Shown: positions 40,999-50,278, counted from the first letter of the stretch. The stretch is DNA of 57,694 nucleotides from DASQTB01 sp035642095 (GCA_035642095.1 DASQTB010000104.1:1-57694); one strand, 5' to 3'. Numbers and translations are program-made. Notes: a model not told the origin generated them from the letters alone.

Positions 40999-42218
40999 GA
41001 GCCGACCCCGAGGGCCAGGAGGGCGATGATCAAGGAGATCACCCCAACGAAGTCCATCGACGATGTGATCATGGGGATGCCGTGGTTGTCGGGGTCCAGG
41101 CCCAGGCGAAACGTGGCCACGGCGGTGTAGTACGCCACCACCACGACTGGCACCGTGGCGATCAGCCCGGCCACGAGCGTGATCCCGATCATGTCGAGTA
41201 GCCCGGGGCTGTCCAGCCCGACCACGTGGGCGGCGAAGTGGGCGGCCACGCCGGTGAGCACCGAGTTCACCAGGGAGAACATGATCACGATGGACGCGTC
41301 GAGCCAGGCCAGTGATTCCGGGACCAGGCGAGGGGCGATGGCCCCCAGGTGCAGCTTGGATGCCAGGCGAGAGGACAGGATGGCTCCCAGGGCGCCCTCG
41401 CCCTCGAGATACGGGGGGATCAGCACGAACAGGGCCGGAAGAAGCAGGAACCGGTTCAGCCGGGCCTCGACCATCAGCCCCGCCAGGATGTCGACCGTCC
41501 CGGCCACGGCCAGGATCGGCAAGCTCTCCCGAAGGATCCGCCGGGTGATCTCCAGGTCCGTGGTCAGGCCCCGGACGGTGAGTGCGAGCGTGACGACCAG
41601 CGCGGCCCCGGCGATGGCGGGGGTCACCCAGGCCAGCCCGATGAGGAACGTGGCCAGGAACATCGCCGGCACGGTGACCATGTCTCCGGCGGCCGTGATC
41701 AGCGGACCGGCCACGCTATCGAGATCCCAACCTCTCCGATACGCGCCCCGAGATAGCGCGACGGTGAACGCGCCCACCACGAGGCTCGACAGGATCGCTC
41801 CGACGATGGCGATCACCACGAAGTCGAGCATCCCGATGCTCCTCACCCCGAAGGCCACGGTCAGGGTCTTGGCCAGCGCTCCCTCAAGCAGCGAGATGGC
41901 GAACGTGAGCACGGTGACGGCGTAGACGTTTTGATAGAGGATCCCCTCGCGCTCTCGGGTCGGGGCGTACATCCCGGAGTGGATGCTCGTGCCCAGCCGG
42001 GAGCCGAGGGCCCCGAAGATGTTGCCCCGCATCCCGATGGCTGCGGGCACCATGACCATCAGGCCGGGAAGCCGCTCCAGGGTTCCGGTGATCGATCCGA
42101 GGGCGACTCCGGCGATCAGGCTCCCCAGCGAGGAGATGACCAGGGCGACGAATCCCTGGCCGATGGTCCGCCGCTCGGCCCGCCAGTAGGCGAAGACGCG
42201 ACCGATCCCACGCCGCAT
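40995..42218 (-). CDS. MgtE/SLC41-like divalent cation transporter (two membrane domains)
   Basis: A 407-aa integral membrane protein with about ten helices. Two MgtE transmembrane domains lie in tandem, each with the conserved pore motifs: DLDSVAGPLITAAGDMVTVP in the first half and NHGIPMITSSMDFVGVISL in the second, plus PAAIGMRGNIFGALGSR and EGEGALGAILSSRLASK. The cytosolic N and CBS domains of bacterial MgtE are missing, as in animal SLC41 proteins. Regulation is presumably supplied by the coupled PhoU-TrkA_C protein. The substrate is likely Mg2+. Confidence 0.9.
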   Translation of the reverse strand: MRRGIGRVFAYWRAERRTIGQGFVALVISSLGSLIAGVALGSITGTLERLPGLMVMVPAAIGMRGNIFGALGSRLGTSIHSGMYAPTREREGILYQNVYAVTVLTFAISLLEGALAKTLTVAFGVRSIGMLDFVVIAIVGAILSSLVVGAFTVALSRGAYRRGWDLDSVAGPLITAAGDMVTVPAMFLATFLIGLAWVTPAIAGAALVVTLALTVRGLTTDLEITRRILRESLPILAVAGTVDILAGLMVEARLNRFLLLPALFVLIPPYLEGEGALGAILSSRLASKLHLGAIAPRLVPESLAWLDASIVIMFSLVNSVLTGVAAHFAAHVVGLDSPGLLDMIGITLVAGLIATVPVVVVAYYTAVATFRLGLDPDNHGIPMITSSMDFVGVISLIIALLALGVGS

Positions 42219-42294
42219 CTTGATCCGTCCGTCATCGCTCGACCTCGCATCGGGGAAGCCCGCGGCAGTCTACCCGGCGGTCCGGCCTCCCGCG

Positions 42295-42591
42295 TCACGC
42301 CGTGGCCAGGCGCTCGATCTCTTCGGCCAGGATGAAGTCCTTCTCCGTGATGGCGTCGACGCTCCAGGTGTGGAGGCCGATCCGGACCCGGTCGTAGTGG
42401 TTCTCCACGTCGGGATGGTGGTTCAGACGTTCGCACGGCTCCACCAGGCGCTGGAGGAACGCGATGGCCTCCGGAAATCCGTCGAACCGGAACCATTTGT
42501 GGATCTCGCCAGCATCCCGCTGCCAGCCCGGAAGCAAGGCCAGGCGGCGGTCGATCTCCTGGTCGGACAGGGGCTCCGGTCTCTCCGTCAG
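42295..42591 (-). CDS. Pterin-4a-carbinolamine dehydratase
   Basis: A 98-aa protein if it starts at CTG 42591, or 80 aa from TTG 42537. The longer form restores the family's first helix (LSDQEIDRRLALLPGWQR). The active-site block NHHPDVENHYDRVRIGLHTW is clear. The enzyme dehydrates 4a-hydroxytetrahydropterin during aromatic amino acid hydroxylation. Together with hpd it hints at phenylalanine-to-tyrosine breakdown, but no phenylalanine hydroxylase is in the window. It starts one base after the upstream secreted-protein stop. Confidence 0.88.
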   Translation of the reverse strand: MTERPEPLSDQEIDRRLALLPGWQRDAGEIHKWFRFDGFPEAIAFLQRLVEPCERLNHHPDVENHYDRVRIGLHTWSVDAITEKDFILAEEIERLATA

Positions 42592-42592
42592 G

Positions 42593-43516
42593 TCAGCACC
42601 GGAAGGTCTTTTTCCCCATGGGAGCGCCTTCGAACGCCACCTTGACCCGGCACCTGGTCGAGTTGGTGGGGACCCGGAAGCTCTTCTTGAACCGGCTGTC
42701 GGCGTTCAGGGTGGCGGACTTCCTGGCGATCTTGCGGAGCGGCGAGCCGTTGGCGAGGAAGGTGAGCTTCACCCTGTGCCCGGCCGCAGGGGGCTCGATC
42801 CGTCCGGTGATGATGGCCCGGTCTCTCGTGACCCTGGCCCTCAGGTTCGCGACCCGGTACCCGCCAGCACCGGCGGACCCACCCGCCTGACAGGTCAGGG
42901 TGCCGAGGTTGCTCGGACCGTTGGCGGTGGCGGACTCTGGGCCGGGAGAGAAGTCCGTGGCGCTGTCGTTCGTGTCATCGGCGGGTTCCAGAGTGGTGTT
43001 GCCCTTCAGGTCCCGGTGGAGTGACTGGGTCGAAGGGATCCCTCCCGGTTCGGGCATGCCGGACGGGGACGTCGTCGCTCCGGCGAACGAGCCCCACGAC
43101 ACGCAGTCGATGTTCTCGAAGCACACCGCGCCACCGGTCCCGGAGAGCAGGGGGGGCATCGTGAAGTCCGCCGTCCCGAACGCCGCCTGGGCCTCGGTGG
43201 TGCCGAACAGGATGTGGGCGTTGTCGGCGCCGTTCCCCACGTCGTCCGGGATGGTGCAGTCAGTCCTGGGCGCAGCCTCCCCCGGGTACGAGGGCTCGCC
43301 GTAGAAGTGGAGCCGGTGACCTCCGACGGAGTTCTGTCCGGGCGAGAACATCTGCAGCTCGACGAACTCGATGTTGGGATCGTCGGCGGTCGCCGCGAAC
43401 ACCTCCACCACCTTCATCTCATGGAACACGGCGGACGCGGGACCGGTCGAGGCCACGAGGCCCGCGGCGACGAGTGAGGCGGCCGCCAAGAGGCGGCCAA
43501 GCGGGCGCTTTCTCAT
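42593..43516 (-). CDS. Secreted hypothetical protein with lamin-tail-like and Ig-like parts
   Basis: A 307-aa exported protein. The signal peptide is MRKRPLGRLLAAASLVAAGLVASTGPASA. The segment VFHEMKVVEVFAATADDPNIEFVELQMF is reminiscent of lamin-tail (LTD) domains of secreted proteins. Several cysteines (CTIPDD, CFENIDC, CQAGG) suggest disulfides. The last ~85 residues (RVANLRARVTRDRAIITGRI onward) look like an Ig/Big-type domain ending in Cys. ATG 43516 has GGGAGGA upstream. Function is unknown. Confidence 0.8.
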   Translation of the reverse strand: MRKRPLGRLLAAASLVAAGLVASTGPASAVFHEMKVVEVFAATADDPNIEFVELQMFSPGQNSVGGHRLHFYGEPSYPGEAAPRTDCTIPDDVGNGADNAHILFGTTEAQAAFGTADFTMPPLLSGTGGAVCFENIDCVSWGSFAGATTSPSGMPEPGGIPSTQSLHRDLKGNTTLEPADDTNDSATDFSPGPESATANGPSNLGTLTCQAGGSAGAGGYRVANLRARVTRDRAIITGRIEPPAAGHRVKLTFLANGSPLRKIARKSATLNADSRFKKSFRVPTNSTRCRVKVAFEGAPMGKKTFRC

Positions 43517-43581
43517 GACGTCCTCCCACCCGTCGACATCATCCCGGATTCGCCGTGGCTCTCCGGCCGGTTCGCCCCCGT

Positions 43582-44925
43582 CTACCCGGTTGCCGCGGCC
43601 AGGGCCTTGTCCAGGATGCCCAGCCCCTCCTCGACCAGGTGGTCCTCGATGGTGAGTGGAACCAGGAGCCGGACCACGTTGTCGTACGTCCCCGCCTTGA
43701 GCGTGATCAAGCCCTGCGTCCAGCATTCCTCGATCACGGCGGAGGCCGCGGCCTTGGCGGGATGCTTCGTCTCCCGGTCGTCGACGAGCTCCACGGCCAG
43801 CATGGCCCCGAGCCCCCTGATGTCGCCGATCACCTCGTAGCGCTCGGCCAGATCGTGCAGCCCGTCCAGCAGCACCCCTCCGACCCGCTGGGCCCGTTCG
43901 AGCAGCCCGTCGCGCTCGATCGTGGCGATGACCTCGAGGGCGGCTGCGCAGGCCACGGGGTTTCCCCCGAACGTCCCCCCCAGGCCGCCGACGTGGACGG
44001 CGTCCATGATGTCGGCCCGAGCGGTCATCCCGCCGATCGGGAGGCCCCCGCCCAGGGCCTTGGCCGTGGCCACGATGTCCGGGACGACGTCGAACTGCTC
44101 GATGCCGAACCACGTGCCGGTGCGGCCGAACCCCGTCTGGACCTCGTCGGCCACGAACAGGATGCCGCGGGATTCGCAGAACGCCTTCAGCCGGGGGAGG
44201 AACTCGGGAGCGGGGACCACGAACCCGCCCTCGCCCTGGACCGGCTCGGCGACCAGGCAGGCCACGCTCTCCGGCCCGATGTGCTTCTCGATCTCGTCGA
44301 TCACCAGGTCCGCGCAGGAGGGGCCGCATCGCTCGGGGGGCTGACCGGTCGGACATCGGTATGGGTAGGCGAACGGCAGCCGGTAGACCTCCGGCGCGAA
44401 CGGCCCGAAACCCAGCTTGTAGGGCATGACCTTCGCCGTCAGCGACATGGCCATCAGCGTCCGTCCGTGGAAGCTGTGATCGAATGTGACCACGGCCGGC
44501 CGGCCCGTGAAGTACCGGGCCACCTTCACCGCGTTCTCCAGGGCCTCCGCTCCGGAGTTGACGAGCATCGTCCGCTTCTGGTGATCCCCCGGCGTCAGCT
44601 CGTTCAGCCGTTCCGCCAGAGCTACGTAGGGCTCGTTCATCGTTACGTGGAAGCACGTGTGGGTGTACGCCTCGGCCTGCCGACGGATGGCCTCCACGAC
44701 CGGGGGCGCGGCGTTGCCGACGTTCAGCACGGCCAAGCCGGCGCCGAAGTCGATGAAGCGGTTGCCGTCGACGTCCTGGACGATGGCGCCCTGAGCCCGT
44801 TCCACGAACACCGGAACCGTGTTGAACACCGCCTTGGGTACGGCCGACTGCCGCCGGGCCAGCAGCTCACGCGACCGGGGACCGGGGATCTCGGTGGCCA
44901 GGTGCCGCTCCTGGGGGATGTCCAT
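43582..44925 (-). CDS. gabT: 4-aminobutyrate aminotransferase-like class III transaminase
   Basis: A 447-aa PLP enzyme. The PLP Lys is K289 in IVATAKALGGGLPIGG; VADEVQTGFGRTG carries the Asp contacting the pyridine nitrogen, and LVNSGAEALENAVKVAR binds phosphate. The closest match in pattern is GABA transaminase giving succinate semialdehyde and glutamate. It is divergent from a PucR-type regulator and two aldehyde dehydrogenases follow on, which fits GABA or polyamine breakdown. A regulator palindrome lies at 44993, upstream of it. Confidence 0.92.
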   Translation of the reverse strand: MDIPQERHLATEIPGPRSRELLARRQSAVPKAVFNTVPVFVERAQGAIVQDVDGNRFIDFGAGLAVLNVGNAAPPVVEAIRRQAEAYTHTCFHVTMNEPYVALAERLNELTPGDHQKRTMLVNSGAEALENAVKVARYFTGRPAVVTFDHSFHGRTLMAMSLTAKVMPYKLGFGPFAPEVYRLPFAYPYRCPTGQPPERCGPSCADLVIDEIEKHIGPESVACLVAEPVQGEGGFVVPAPEFLPRLKAFCESRGILFVADEVQTGFGRTGTWFGIEQFDVVPDIVATAKALGGGLPIGGMTARADIMDAVHVGGLGGTFGGNPVACAAALEVIATIERDGLLERAQRVGGVLLDGLHDLAERYEVIGDIRGLGAMLAVELVDDRETKHPAKAAASAVIEECWTQGLITLKAGTYDNVVRLLVPLTIEDHLVEEGLGILDKALAAATG

Positions 44926-44992
44926 CCCAGTCAGTGTCGGTGAGGACGGCGGTCGTGGCGACCGGACGGCGGTCGAAACCCCCTTCTCGGGT

Positions 44993-45009
44993 TTGTACGG
45001 TCCGGACTA
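44993..45009. promoter_or_regulatory. Candidate PucR operator, distal copy
   Basis: TTGTACGGTCCGGACTA: its left half-site is identical to the palindrome at 45060 and its right half matches 6 of 8. It lies 67 bp from that copy and on the gabT side of the intergenic gap. Confidence 0.55.
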
Positions 45010-45059
45010 CGGCCGCCGCCCCGCGCGGTTCCGGGAGCGGTCCCGAACCGGCGCATCCC

Positions 45060-45076
45060 TTGTACGGACCGTACAA
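45060..45076. promoter_or_regulatory. Candidate PucR operator, perfect 17-bp palindrome
   Basis: TTGTACGGACCGTACAA is a perfect inverted repeat around a central A. It ends 7 nt before the pucR-type start codon, so binding there should repress or gate the regulator's own transcription. Confidence 0.75.
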
Positions 45077-45083
45077 TCCCCGC

Positions 45084-46628
45084 GTGACGGCTCGCATCGA
45101 CGAGATCCTCCGGATGCCAGGCCTGGCCCTGAAGCTGGTGGCCGGCGGAGCGGCCTCGAGCAGGCCGATCCGGTGGGTCCACGTCAGCGAGCTGGAGGAC
45201 CCGACTCCGTGGCTCAGAGGGGGCGAGCTCCTGCTGACCACAGGGATGGGGTTGGGGAAGACGCCGGCCCGCCAACGCGCCTACGTCGGGCGGTTGTCGG
45301 CGGCGGGGCTGGCCGGACTCGGGTTCGGGGTGGGGTTCTCCTTCTCCAAGGTCCCCAAGGCCGTCATCGAGGCCGCCGACCGGCTGGCCTTCCCGGTCTT
45401 CGAGGTTCCCTACCCGGTGCCGTTCATCGCCATCACGGAGGCGGTCTACAGGCGGATCGCCGGCGAACAGGTGGACGTCCTCCAGCGATCGCTGGAGGCC
45501 CAGGCCCTGCTGACCAGGGCGGTGCTCGACGGCGGGGGAGCGCAGGGTGTGGCCCGGGCGCTCGGTGAGGCCATCGGGGGCTGGGCGGTGGTCCTGGACC
45601 TCCACGGCCTTCCCGTGGCCGCCGCTCCCCGGTCCGCTCGCGGTCGGGCGCCCCGGCTGTGGGGCGAGCTTCGGGACTCCCGGCCCCAGGATCTCGGCTT
45701 CAGCTACTCGATGCTGGACCGAGGGGACCACGTCTCGGTCCAGCCCGTTGGGGCCCGGGGGCGGGTGGAAGCCTTCCTGGCGATCGGGAAGCGCGACGCC
45801 CTGGGTCAGTTCGATCGCATCGTGGCCGGCCACGCGTTGTCCCTGCTGGCCATCGAGCTCGACAAGTCCCGGGCCGTGGCCGACGCGGAACGCCGGTTGA
45901 AGGGTGACTTCCTCGACGCCCTGGTTCGCGGGACGCTGTCCGACCGAGAGGCCGCCCGAGGACTCCGTCGATTCGGCCTGGAGGTCGATGGGCGGGTTGA
46001 GGTGATCGCCCTGGAGGGGTCTGCTCCGGTCGGGGACCTGACCTGGGCGGTGGAGGACGTGCTCTCCCGGCAGGGCGGCGGGTTCCTCACCGCGCCTCGT
46101 GACGACGTTCTGTACGTGCTCCTCTCTCCCAACGGGCAAGGGTCCGTCGATGAGCTCAGGCGGAGCGTCTCCGAACGACTGGGGACGAAGGTCCTGGCCG
46201 GGGCGGGGAGCCCCGTGCCGGCTGCGGAGACCGCGAGGAGCATGCGCGAGGCTCGCTACGCCCTCCAGGTCTGCCGGGTCGAGGGTCGGGAGGTGGCCGA
46301 CTTCGAGACGCTGGGGACGTACCGGCTGCTGCTCACACTGCAGGAACCGGACGCACTCCGCGCCTTCGCGGACTCGGTGCTCGCTCCCCTGGACGCGTAC
46401 GACACCGAGCATGGAGGCGAGCTGGTGCCGTCCCTCCGGGCGTTCCTCGACCACAACGCCAGGTGGGAGGCGGCGGCGGGCCAGCTGTTCGTGCACCGCC
46501 ACACGCTTCGGTATCGGATGCGCAAGGTGGAGGAGCTCACCGGGCGGGATCTGGCCACTCCCCACGACCGGATGGAGTTCTGGCTGGCCATCCGGGCCCG
46601 CAATCTCCTGGTCCGGTCGGCCGACTAA
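45084..46628 (+). CDS. PucR-family transcriptional regulator
   Basis: A 514-aa regulator. The N-terminal PucR domain runs about 1-130 (IDEILRMPGLALKLVAGG, LRGGELLLTTG), a GGDEF-like/central domain follows, and the C-terminal PucR HTH_30 motif is seen in LFVHRHTLRYRMRKVEELTGRDL. PucR/CdaR-type proteins activate purine, GABA or polyamine catabolism. The start is GTG 45084, 7 nt after a perfect palindrome. It faces gabT on the other strand, and related sites lie before gabT and the first aldehyde dehydrogenase, so these are its likely targets. Confidence 0.93.
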   Translation: MTARIDEILRMPGLALKLVAGGAASSRPIRWVHVSELEDPTPWLRGGELLLTTGMGLGKTPARQRAYVGRLSAAGLAGLGFGVGFSFSKVPKAVIEAADRLAFPVFEVPYPVPFIAITEAVYRRIAGEQVDVLQRSLEAQALLTRAVLDGGGAQGVARALGEAIGGWAVVLDLHGLPVAAAPRSARGRAPRLWGELRDSRPQDLGFSYSMLDRGDHVSVQPVGARGRVEAFLAIGKRDALGQFDRIVAGHALSLLAIELDKSRAVADAERRLKGDFLDALVRGTLSDREAARGLRRFGLEVDGRVEVIALEGSAPVGDLTWAVEDVLSRQGGGFLTAPRDDVLYVLLSPNGQGSVDELRRSVSERLGTKVLAGAGSPVPAAETARSMREARYALQVCRVEGREVADFETLGTYRLLLTLQEPDALRAFADSVLAPLDAYDTEHGGELVPSLRAFLDHNARWEAAAGQLFVHRHTLRYRMRKVEELTGRDLATPHDRMEFWLAIRARNLLVRSAD

Positions 46629-47212
46629 CCCGAGCCGGTCAGCTGGTTCCGGAGACCGTCTGCGGGGCGTCGGCGGATGGCCAGGATGACGGAGGCTGCC
46701 CCGATCGCTCCGGCGAGGATCCCTCCCCCCAGCCAAGCCTCCACATTTCCCTCCCCGGACCGCTCCACCGCGGCTCCGTCCCCTTGGGGCGCCCCCGGAT
46801 GGGAGACCGCGGAGATCGAAACGGTCTTCCCGGATCCCGCCGCCCCGTCCTCACCGACGACCACGGCCCCCACCATCCCCGGGTGGATCGTGCAGGCGAA
46901 CGGGTAGATCCCGGGCTCGGAGAACGTCGCCCGGAACGCGTCCCCCTCGTTCATGTCCTCGAACCGGCCCCACCCGTTGGACGACACGTTGTGGGTGATC
47001 GGGTCCCGGTTGACAAACGTGACCTCGGTGCCGGGGTCGATGCGCAGGATCGCCGGCCGAAAGCACGCCTTGGTCATGGCCACCGTACCGCCGGTCCCCT
47101 CCGTCAAGCTGGCGTGGCACCCTCCACCGGCCGCGGCGGGGATCGTACCCAATCCCCCCACGGCCACGGTCGCCACGGACAGGAGGACCGCCCTGATCGT
47201 CCCTCGCAACAT
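46625..47212 (-). CDS. Membrane-anchored secreted cupredoxin (plastocyanin-like)
   Basis: A 195-aa protein with a signal peptide (about 1-28), a plastocyanin/azurin-like domain and a C-terminal helix (AWLGGGILAGAIGAASVILAI) ending in basic residues. The type 1 copper ligands are H74 (PITHNVSS), C107, H110 and M113 (FACTIHPGM). It would carry electrons outside the membrane. The start is ATG 47212 with GAGGAGGT. It lies between the PucR gene and the aldehyde dehydrogenases on the opposite strand, and its link to that pathway is unclear. Confidence 0.88.
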   Translation of the reverse strand: MLRGTIRAVLLSVATVAVGGLGTIPAAAGGGCHASLTEGTGGTVAMTKACFRPAILRIDPGTEVTFVNRDPITHNVSSNGWGRFEDMNEGDAFRATFSEPGIYPFACTIHPGMVGAVVVGEDGAAGSGKTVSISAVSHPGAPQGDGAAVERSGEGNVEAWLGGGILAGAIGAASVILAIRRRPADGLRNQLTGSG

Positions 47213-47284
47213 GGTCTACCTCCTCGTCGGTTCCATGGGAGATACACCGCGGTGAGGTCCCGGGTTCCGGGCCCGGGTGGCGGA

Positions 47285-47301
47285 TTGTCCCGACCGTACA
47301 G
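47285..47301. promoter_or_regulatory. Third PucR-like site, upstream of aldehyde dehydrogenase
   Basis: TTGTCCCGACCGTACAG matches the 45060 palindrome at 14 of 17 positions, with the right half-site nearly intact. It is 90 bp upstream of the first aldehyde dehydrogenase start. Confidence 0.55.
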
Positions 47302-47390
47302 CGGAACGCGGGGCGCTTGAGCCGGGTGGCACGGCCCCCCGACGGCGGCCGGCGGTAGGCTAGACCCGAGCGGAGCCGAGGAGGAGTCGG

Positions 47391-48848
47391 ATGGCCACCA
47401 CCATGCAGCGGCGGCAGATGTTCATCGGCGGCGAGTGGACGGACGGATCGGCGGAGGAGAGCCTGCCGGTGGTCAATCCGGCCACGGGTGACACCATCGC
47501 CGAGACCCCACGGGGTTCCGAGCGGGATGTCGACCGGGCGGTGGGGGCCGCGCGGAAGGCCTTCGACGACGTGTGGTTCGACACCACCCCCGGCGAGCGC
47601 AGCGCGATGTTGCTGAAGCTGGCGGATACCATCGAGGCGAACGCCGACGAGCTCGGCCGGCTCGAGTCCGAGAACGTCGGGAAGCCGTCCTCCTGGGTGA
47701 TCTCCGACGAGATCATGGTCATCGCCGAGCAACTCCGGTTCTTCGCCGGGGCGGCCCGGACGATGACGGGGCTCCCCGTCGACGAGTACTTCCGGGCTGA
47801 CGGCACGATGTACACCAGCATGCTCCGGCGGGAGCCGATCGGGGTGGTCGGGCTGATCGCCCCGTGGAACTACCCGCTGTACATGGCGATGTGGAAGTTC
47901 GCTCCGGCCCTGGCGGCTGGGAACACCGTGGTGATCAAGCCCTCCGAGTGGACCCCGCTGACACTGCTGAAGACGGCCGAGCTGGCCGCAGACATCTTCC
48001 CGCCGGGCGTGTTCAACGTCGTGCTCGGGGATGGGGTGCCCACGGGGGCGGCCATCGTCAAGCATCCCGGGGTCGACATGGTGTCGCTGACCGGGGAGGT
48101 CACCACCGGGAAGGAGGTGGCCCGGACCGCCGCCGATACCCTCAAACGCGTCCACCTGGAGCTCGGCGGCAAGGCCCCGGTGCTCGTCTTCGACGACGCC
48201 AACCTGGAGAGCTCGGTGGAGTGGATCAAGACGGCGGGTTACTTCAACTCCGGTCAGGACTGCACGGCCGCGACCAGGGTGCTGGCCGGCGGCGGGATCT
48301 ACGACAACCTCCTGTCGGAGCTTGTGCCGGCCGTCGAGTCGATGAAGGTGGGCGACCCCTCGGCCGAGGACACCGAGATGGGCCCCGTCGTCTCCCGGGA
48401 GCAGCTCGAGCGGGTCACCGGGTTCGTCGACCGGGCCCGGGAGGGCGGTGCCAAGGTGCTCACCGGCGGCGAGCGCATCGACGGTCCCGGGTTCTTCTAC
48501 AAGCCGAGTCTGATCACCGACATCGATCAGAGCTCGGAGATCGTCCAGCGAGAGGTGTTCGGGCCGGTGGTCACCGTGCAGCGGTTCGAGGGCGACGACC
48601 AGGCCATCGACTGGGCCAACGATGTGGACTATGGCCTGTCCGCATCGGTGTGGACCCGTGATGTCGGTCGGGCCCTGAACGCTTCCCGGCGGCTGCGGTT
48701 CGGCACCGTGTGGATCAACACCCACATCCCCCTGACGCCCGAGATGCCCCATGGCGGCTTCAAGCAGAGCGGGTACGGGAAGGACATGAGCATCTACTCC
48801 TTGGAGCACTACACCGAGCTGAAGCACGTCATGGCGGCCATCGACTGA
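47391..48848 (+). CDS. Aldehyde dehydrogenase (betaine/aminobutyraldehyde-type)
   Basis: A 485-aa NAD(P)-dependent ALDH. The catalytic Cys is C291 in FNSGQDCTAATR and the general base is E257 in LELGGKAPVLVF; the cofactor loop is APWNYPLYMAMWK. The pattern is closest to gamma-aminobutyraldehyde or betaine aldehyde dehydrogenases. GABA formation by this enzyme would feed GabT. The next ALDH gene starts within its stop (TGATG), so both are co-translated. A candidate PucR site lies upstream. Confidence 0.93.
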   Translation: MATTMQRRQMFIGGEWTDGSAEESLPVVNPATGDTIAETPRGSERDVDRAVGAARKAFDDVWFDTTPGERSAMLLKLADTIEANADELGRLESENVGKPSSWVISDEIMVIAEQLRFFAGAARTMTGLPVDEYFRADGTMYTSMLRREPIGVVGLIAPWNYPLYMAMWKFAPALAAGNTVVIKPSEWTPLTLLKTAELAADIFPPGVFNVVLGDGVPTGAAIVKHPGVDMVSLTGEVTTGKEVARTAADTLKRVHLELGGKAPVLVFDDANLESSVEWIKTAGYFNSGQDCTAATRVLAGGGIYDNLLSELVPAVESMKVGDPSAEDTEMGPVVSREQLERVTGFVDRAREGGAKVLTGGERIDGPGFFYKPSLITDIDQSSEIVQREVFGPVVTVQRFEGDDQAIDWANDVDYGLSASVWTRDVGRALNASRRLRFGTVWINTHIPLTPEMPHGGFKQSGYGKDMSIYSLEHYTELKHVMAAID

Positions 48849-50278
48849 TGAACGCCACGCCGTACCTCGTCGCCGGACAGCGGCGGCCGGGCGACGACTC
48901 CTTCGACGTGACCAGCCCGTACGACGGGCACGTGGTGGCCCGGGTCGGGTCGCCGAGCGATGCCGACGTTGAGGAGGCGGTGTCCAGGGCCTCTGAGACC
49001 TTCGAGACCGAGTCCAGGAACCTCCCGGTCCACGCCCGAGCAGAGGCGCTGATGCACATCTCCCGGCGGCTCCAGGAGCGGGGCGATGAGGTGGCGGAGA
49101 CCATCGCCCGGGAGGGCGGCAAGCCGCTCAAGTGGTCGAAGGTCGAGGCGGCCCGGGCGGTGTCGACGTTCCGCTGGGCCGCGGAGACCCTCCGGGCGAT
49201 GGACGGCGAGCTTCTCCGGCTCGACACGGACCCCGCGCTGGGCTCGCGCCTGGGCCTGGTCCGGCGGTTCCCGTACGGGCCCGTCCTGGGGATCTCGCCG
49301 TTCAACTTCCCGGTCAACCTGGTGGCCCACAAGATGGCCCCCGCCCTGGCCGTCGGGGCCCCCATCGTCCTCAAACCGGCCTCGGCCACGCCGCTCGGCG
49401 CGCTGCTCCTGGGCGACCTGTTCGCCGAGACGGACCTCCCCCCGGGGATGCTATCGGTGCTCCCGGTGTCCAGCGACGTCGCCGGGCGGATGGTCAAGGA
49501 CCGCCGGTTCAAGAAGGTGTCGTTCACGGGGTCCTCGCCGGTGGGGTGGAAGATCAAGGGTCTCGACCCGAGGAAGCACGCCACCCTGGAGCTGGGCGGC
49601 AATGCCGGGGTGATCGTCCACTCGGACGCCGACCTCGACCACGCCGCCGCTCGGGTGGCGTACGGCGGCTATTACCAGGCCGGGCAGTCCTGCATCGCCG
49701 TGCAGCGGATCTTCGTCCACGCTCCCGCCTACGACGACTTCGTCACCCGCCTGGTCAAGGAGGTCGAGGCGCTGAAGGTCGGAGACCCGATGGACCCCGA
49801 GACCGAGGTCGGCCCCCTGATCGACGACACGGGGCTCGACAAGGTGTCCGGGATGGTCGACCAGGCGGTGTCCCAGGGGGCCGAGGTGCTGGTCGGCGGG
49901 GAGCGGAAGGATCCCTTCTACCTGCCGACCGTCCTGGCGGGCGTCCGGGATGACATGGACGTGTGCCGCGAGGAGATCTTCGGCCCGGTGACGACGATCG
50001 ATCGATACGAGACGTTCGACCAGGCGCTCGACAAGGTCAACGGCACGGCGTTCGGCCTCCAGGCCGGAGTGTTCACCCGAGACCTCGAGCGGGCCATGCT
50101 GGCCCACCGGGAGATCCGGGTGGGAGGCATCATCGTGAACGATGTCTCGGCGTTCCGGGCCGACCAGATGCCGTACGGCGGCTCGAAGGAATCCGGATAC
50201 GGTCGGGAGGGGCTCCGGTACGCCATGGAGGAGATGACGGAGCCCCGGATCATGGTCCTGTCCAACGTCCCGCTCTGA
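48848..50278 (+). CDS. Aldehyde dehydrogenase (succinate-semialdehyde-type or similar)
   Basis: A 476-aa second ALDH. The catalytic Cys lies in YYQAGQSCIAVQR, the Glu in LELGGNAGVIV, and the Asn loop in ISPFNFPVNLVAHK. It differs from the first in lacking the PWNYP motif and resembles succinate-semialdehyde or lactaldehyde dehydrogenases. Taking GabT's product to succinate would complete a GABA pathway, but the substrate is inference. ATG 48848 is coupled to the previous gene. A broken SnoaL-like gene follows 5 bp after. Confidence 0.92.
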   Translation: MNATPYLVAGQRRPGDDSFDVTSPYDGHVVARVGSPSDADVEEAVSRASETFETESRNLPVHARAEALMHISRRLQERGDEVAETIAREGGKPLKWSKVEAARAVSTFRWAAETLRAMDGELLRLDTDPALGSRLGLVRRFPYGPVLGISPFNFPVNLVAHKMAPALAVGAPIVLKPASATPLGALLLGDLFAETDLPPGMLSVLPVSSDVAGRMVKDRRFKKVSFTGSSPVGWKIKGLDPRKHATLELGGNAGVIVHSDADLDHAAARVAYGGYYQAGQSCIAVQRIFVHAPAYDDFVTRLVKEVEALKVGDPMDPETEVGPLIDDTGLDKVSGMVDQAVSQGAEVLVGGERKDPFYLPTVLAGVRDDMDVCREEIFGPVTTIDRYETFDQALDKVNGTAFGLQAGVFTRDLERAMLAHREIRVGGIIVNDVSAFRADQMPYGGSKESGYGREGLRYAMEEMTEPRIMVLSNVPL

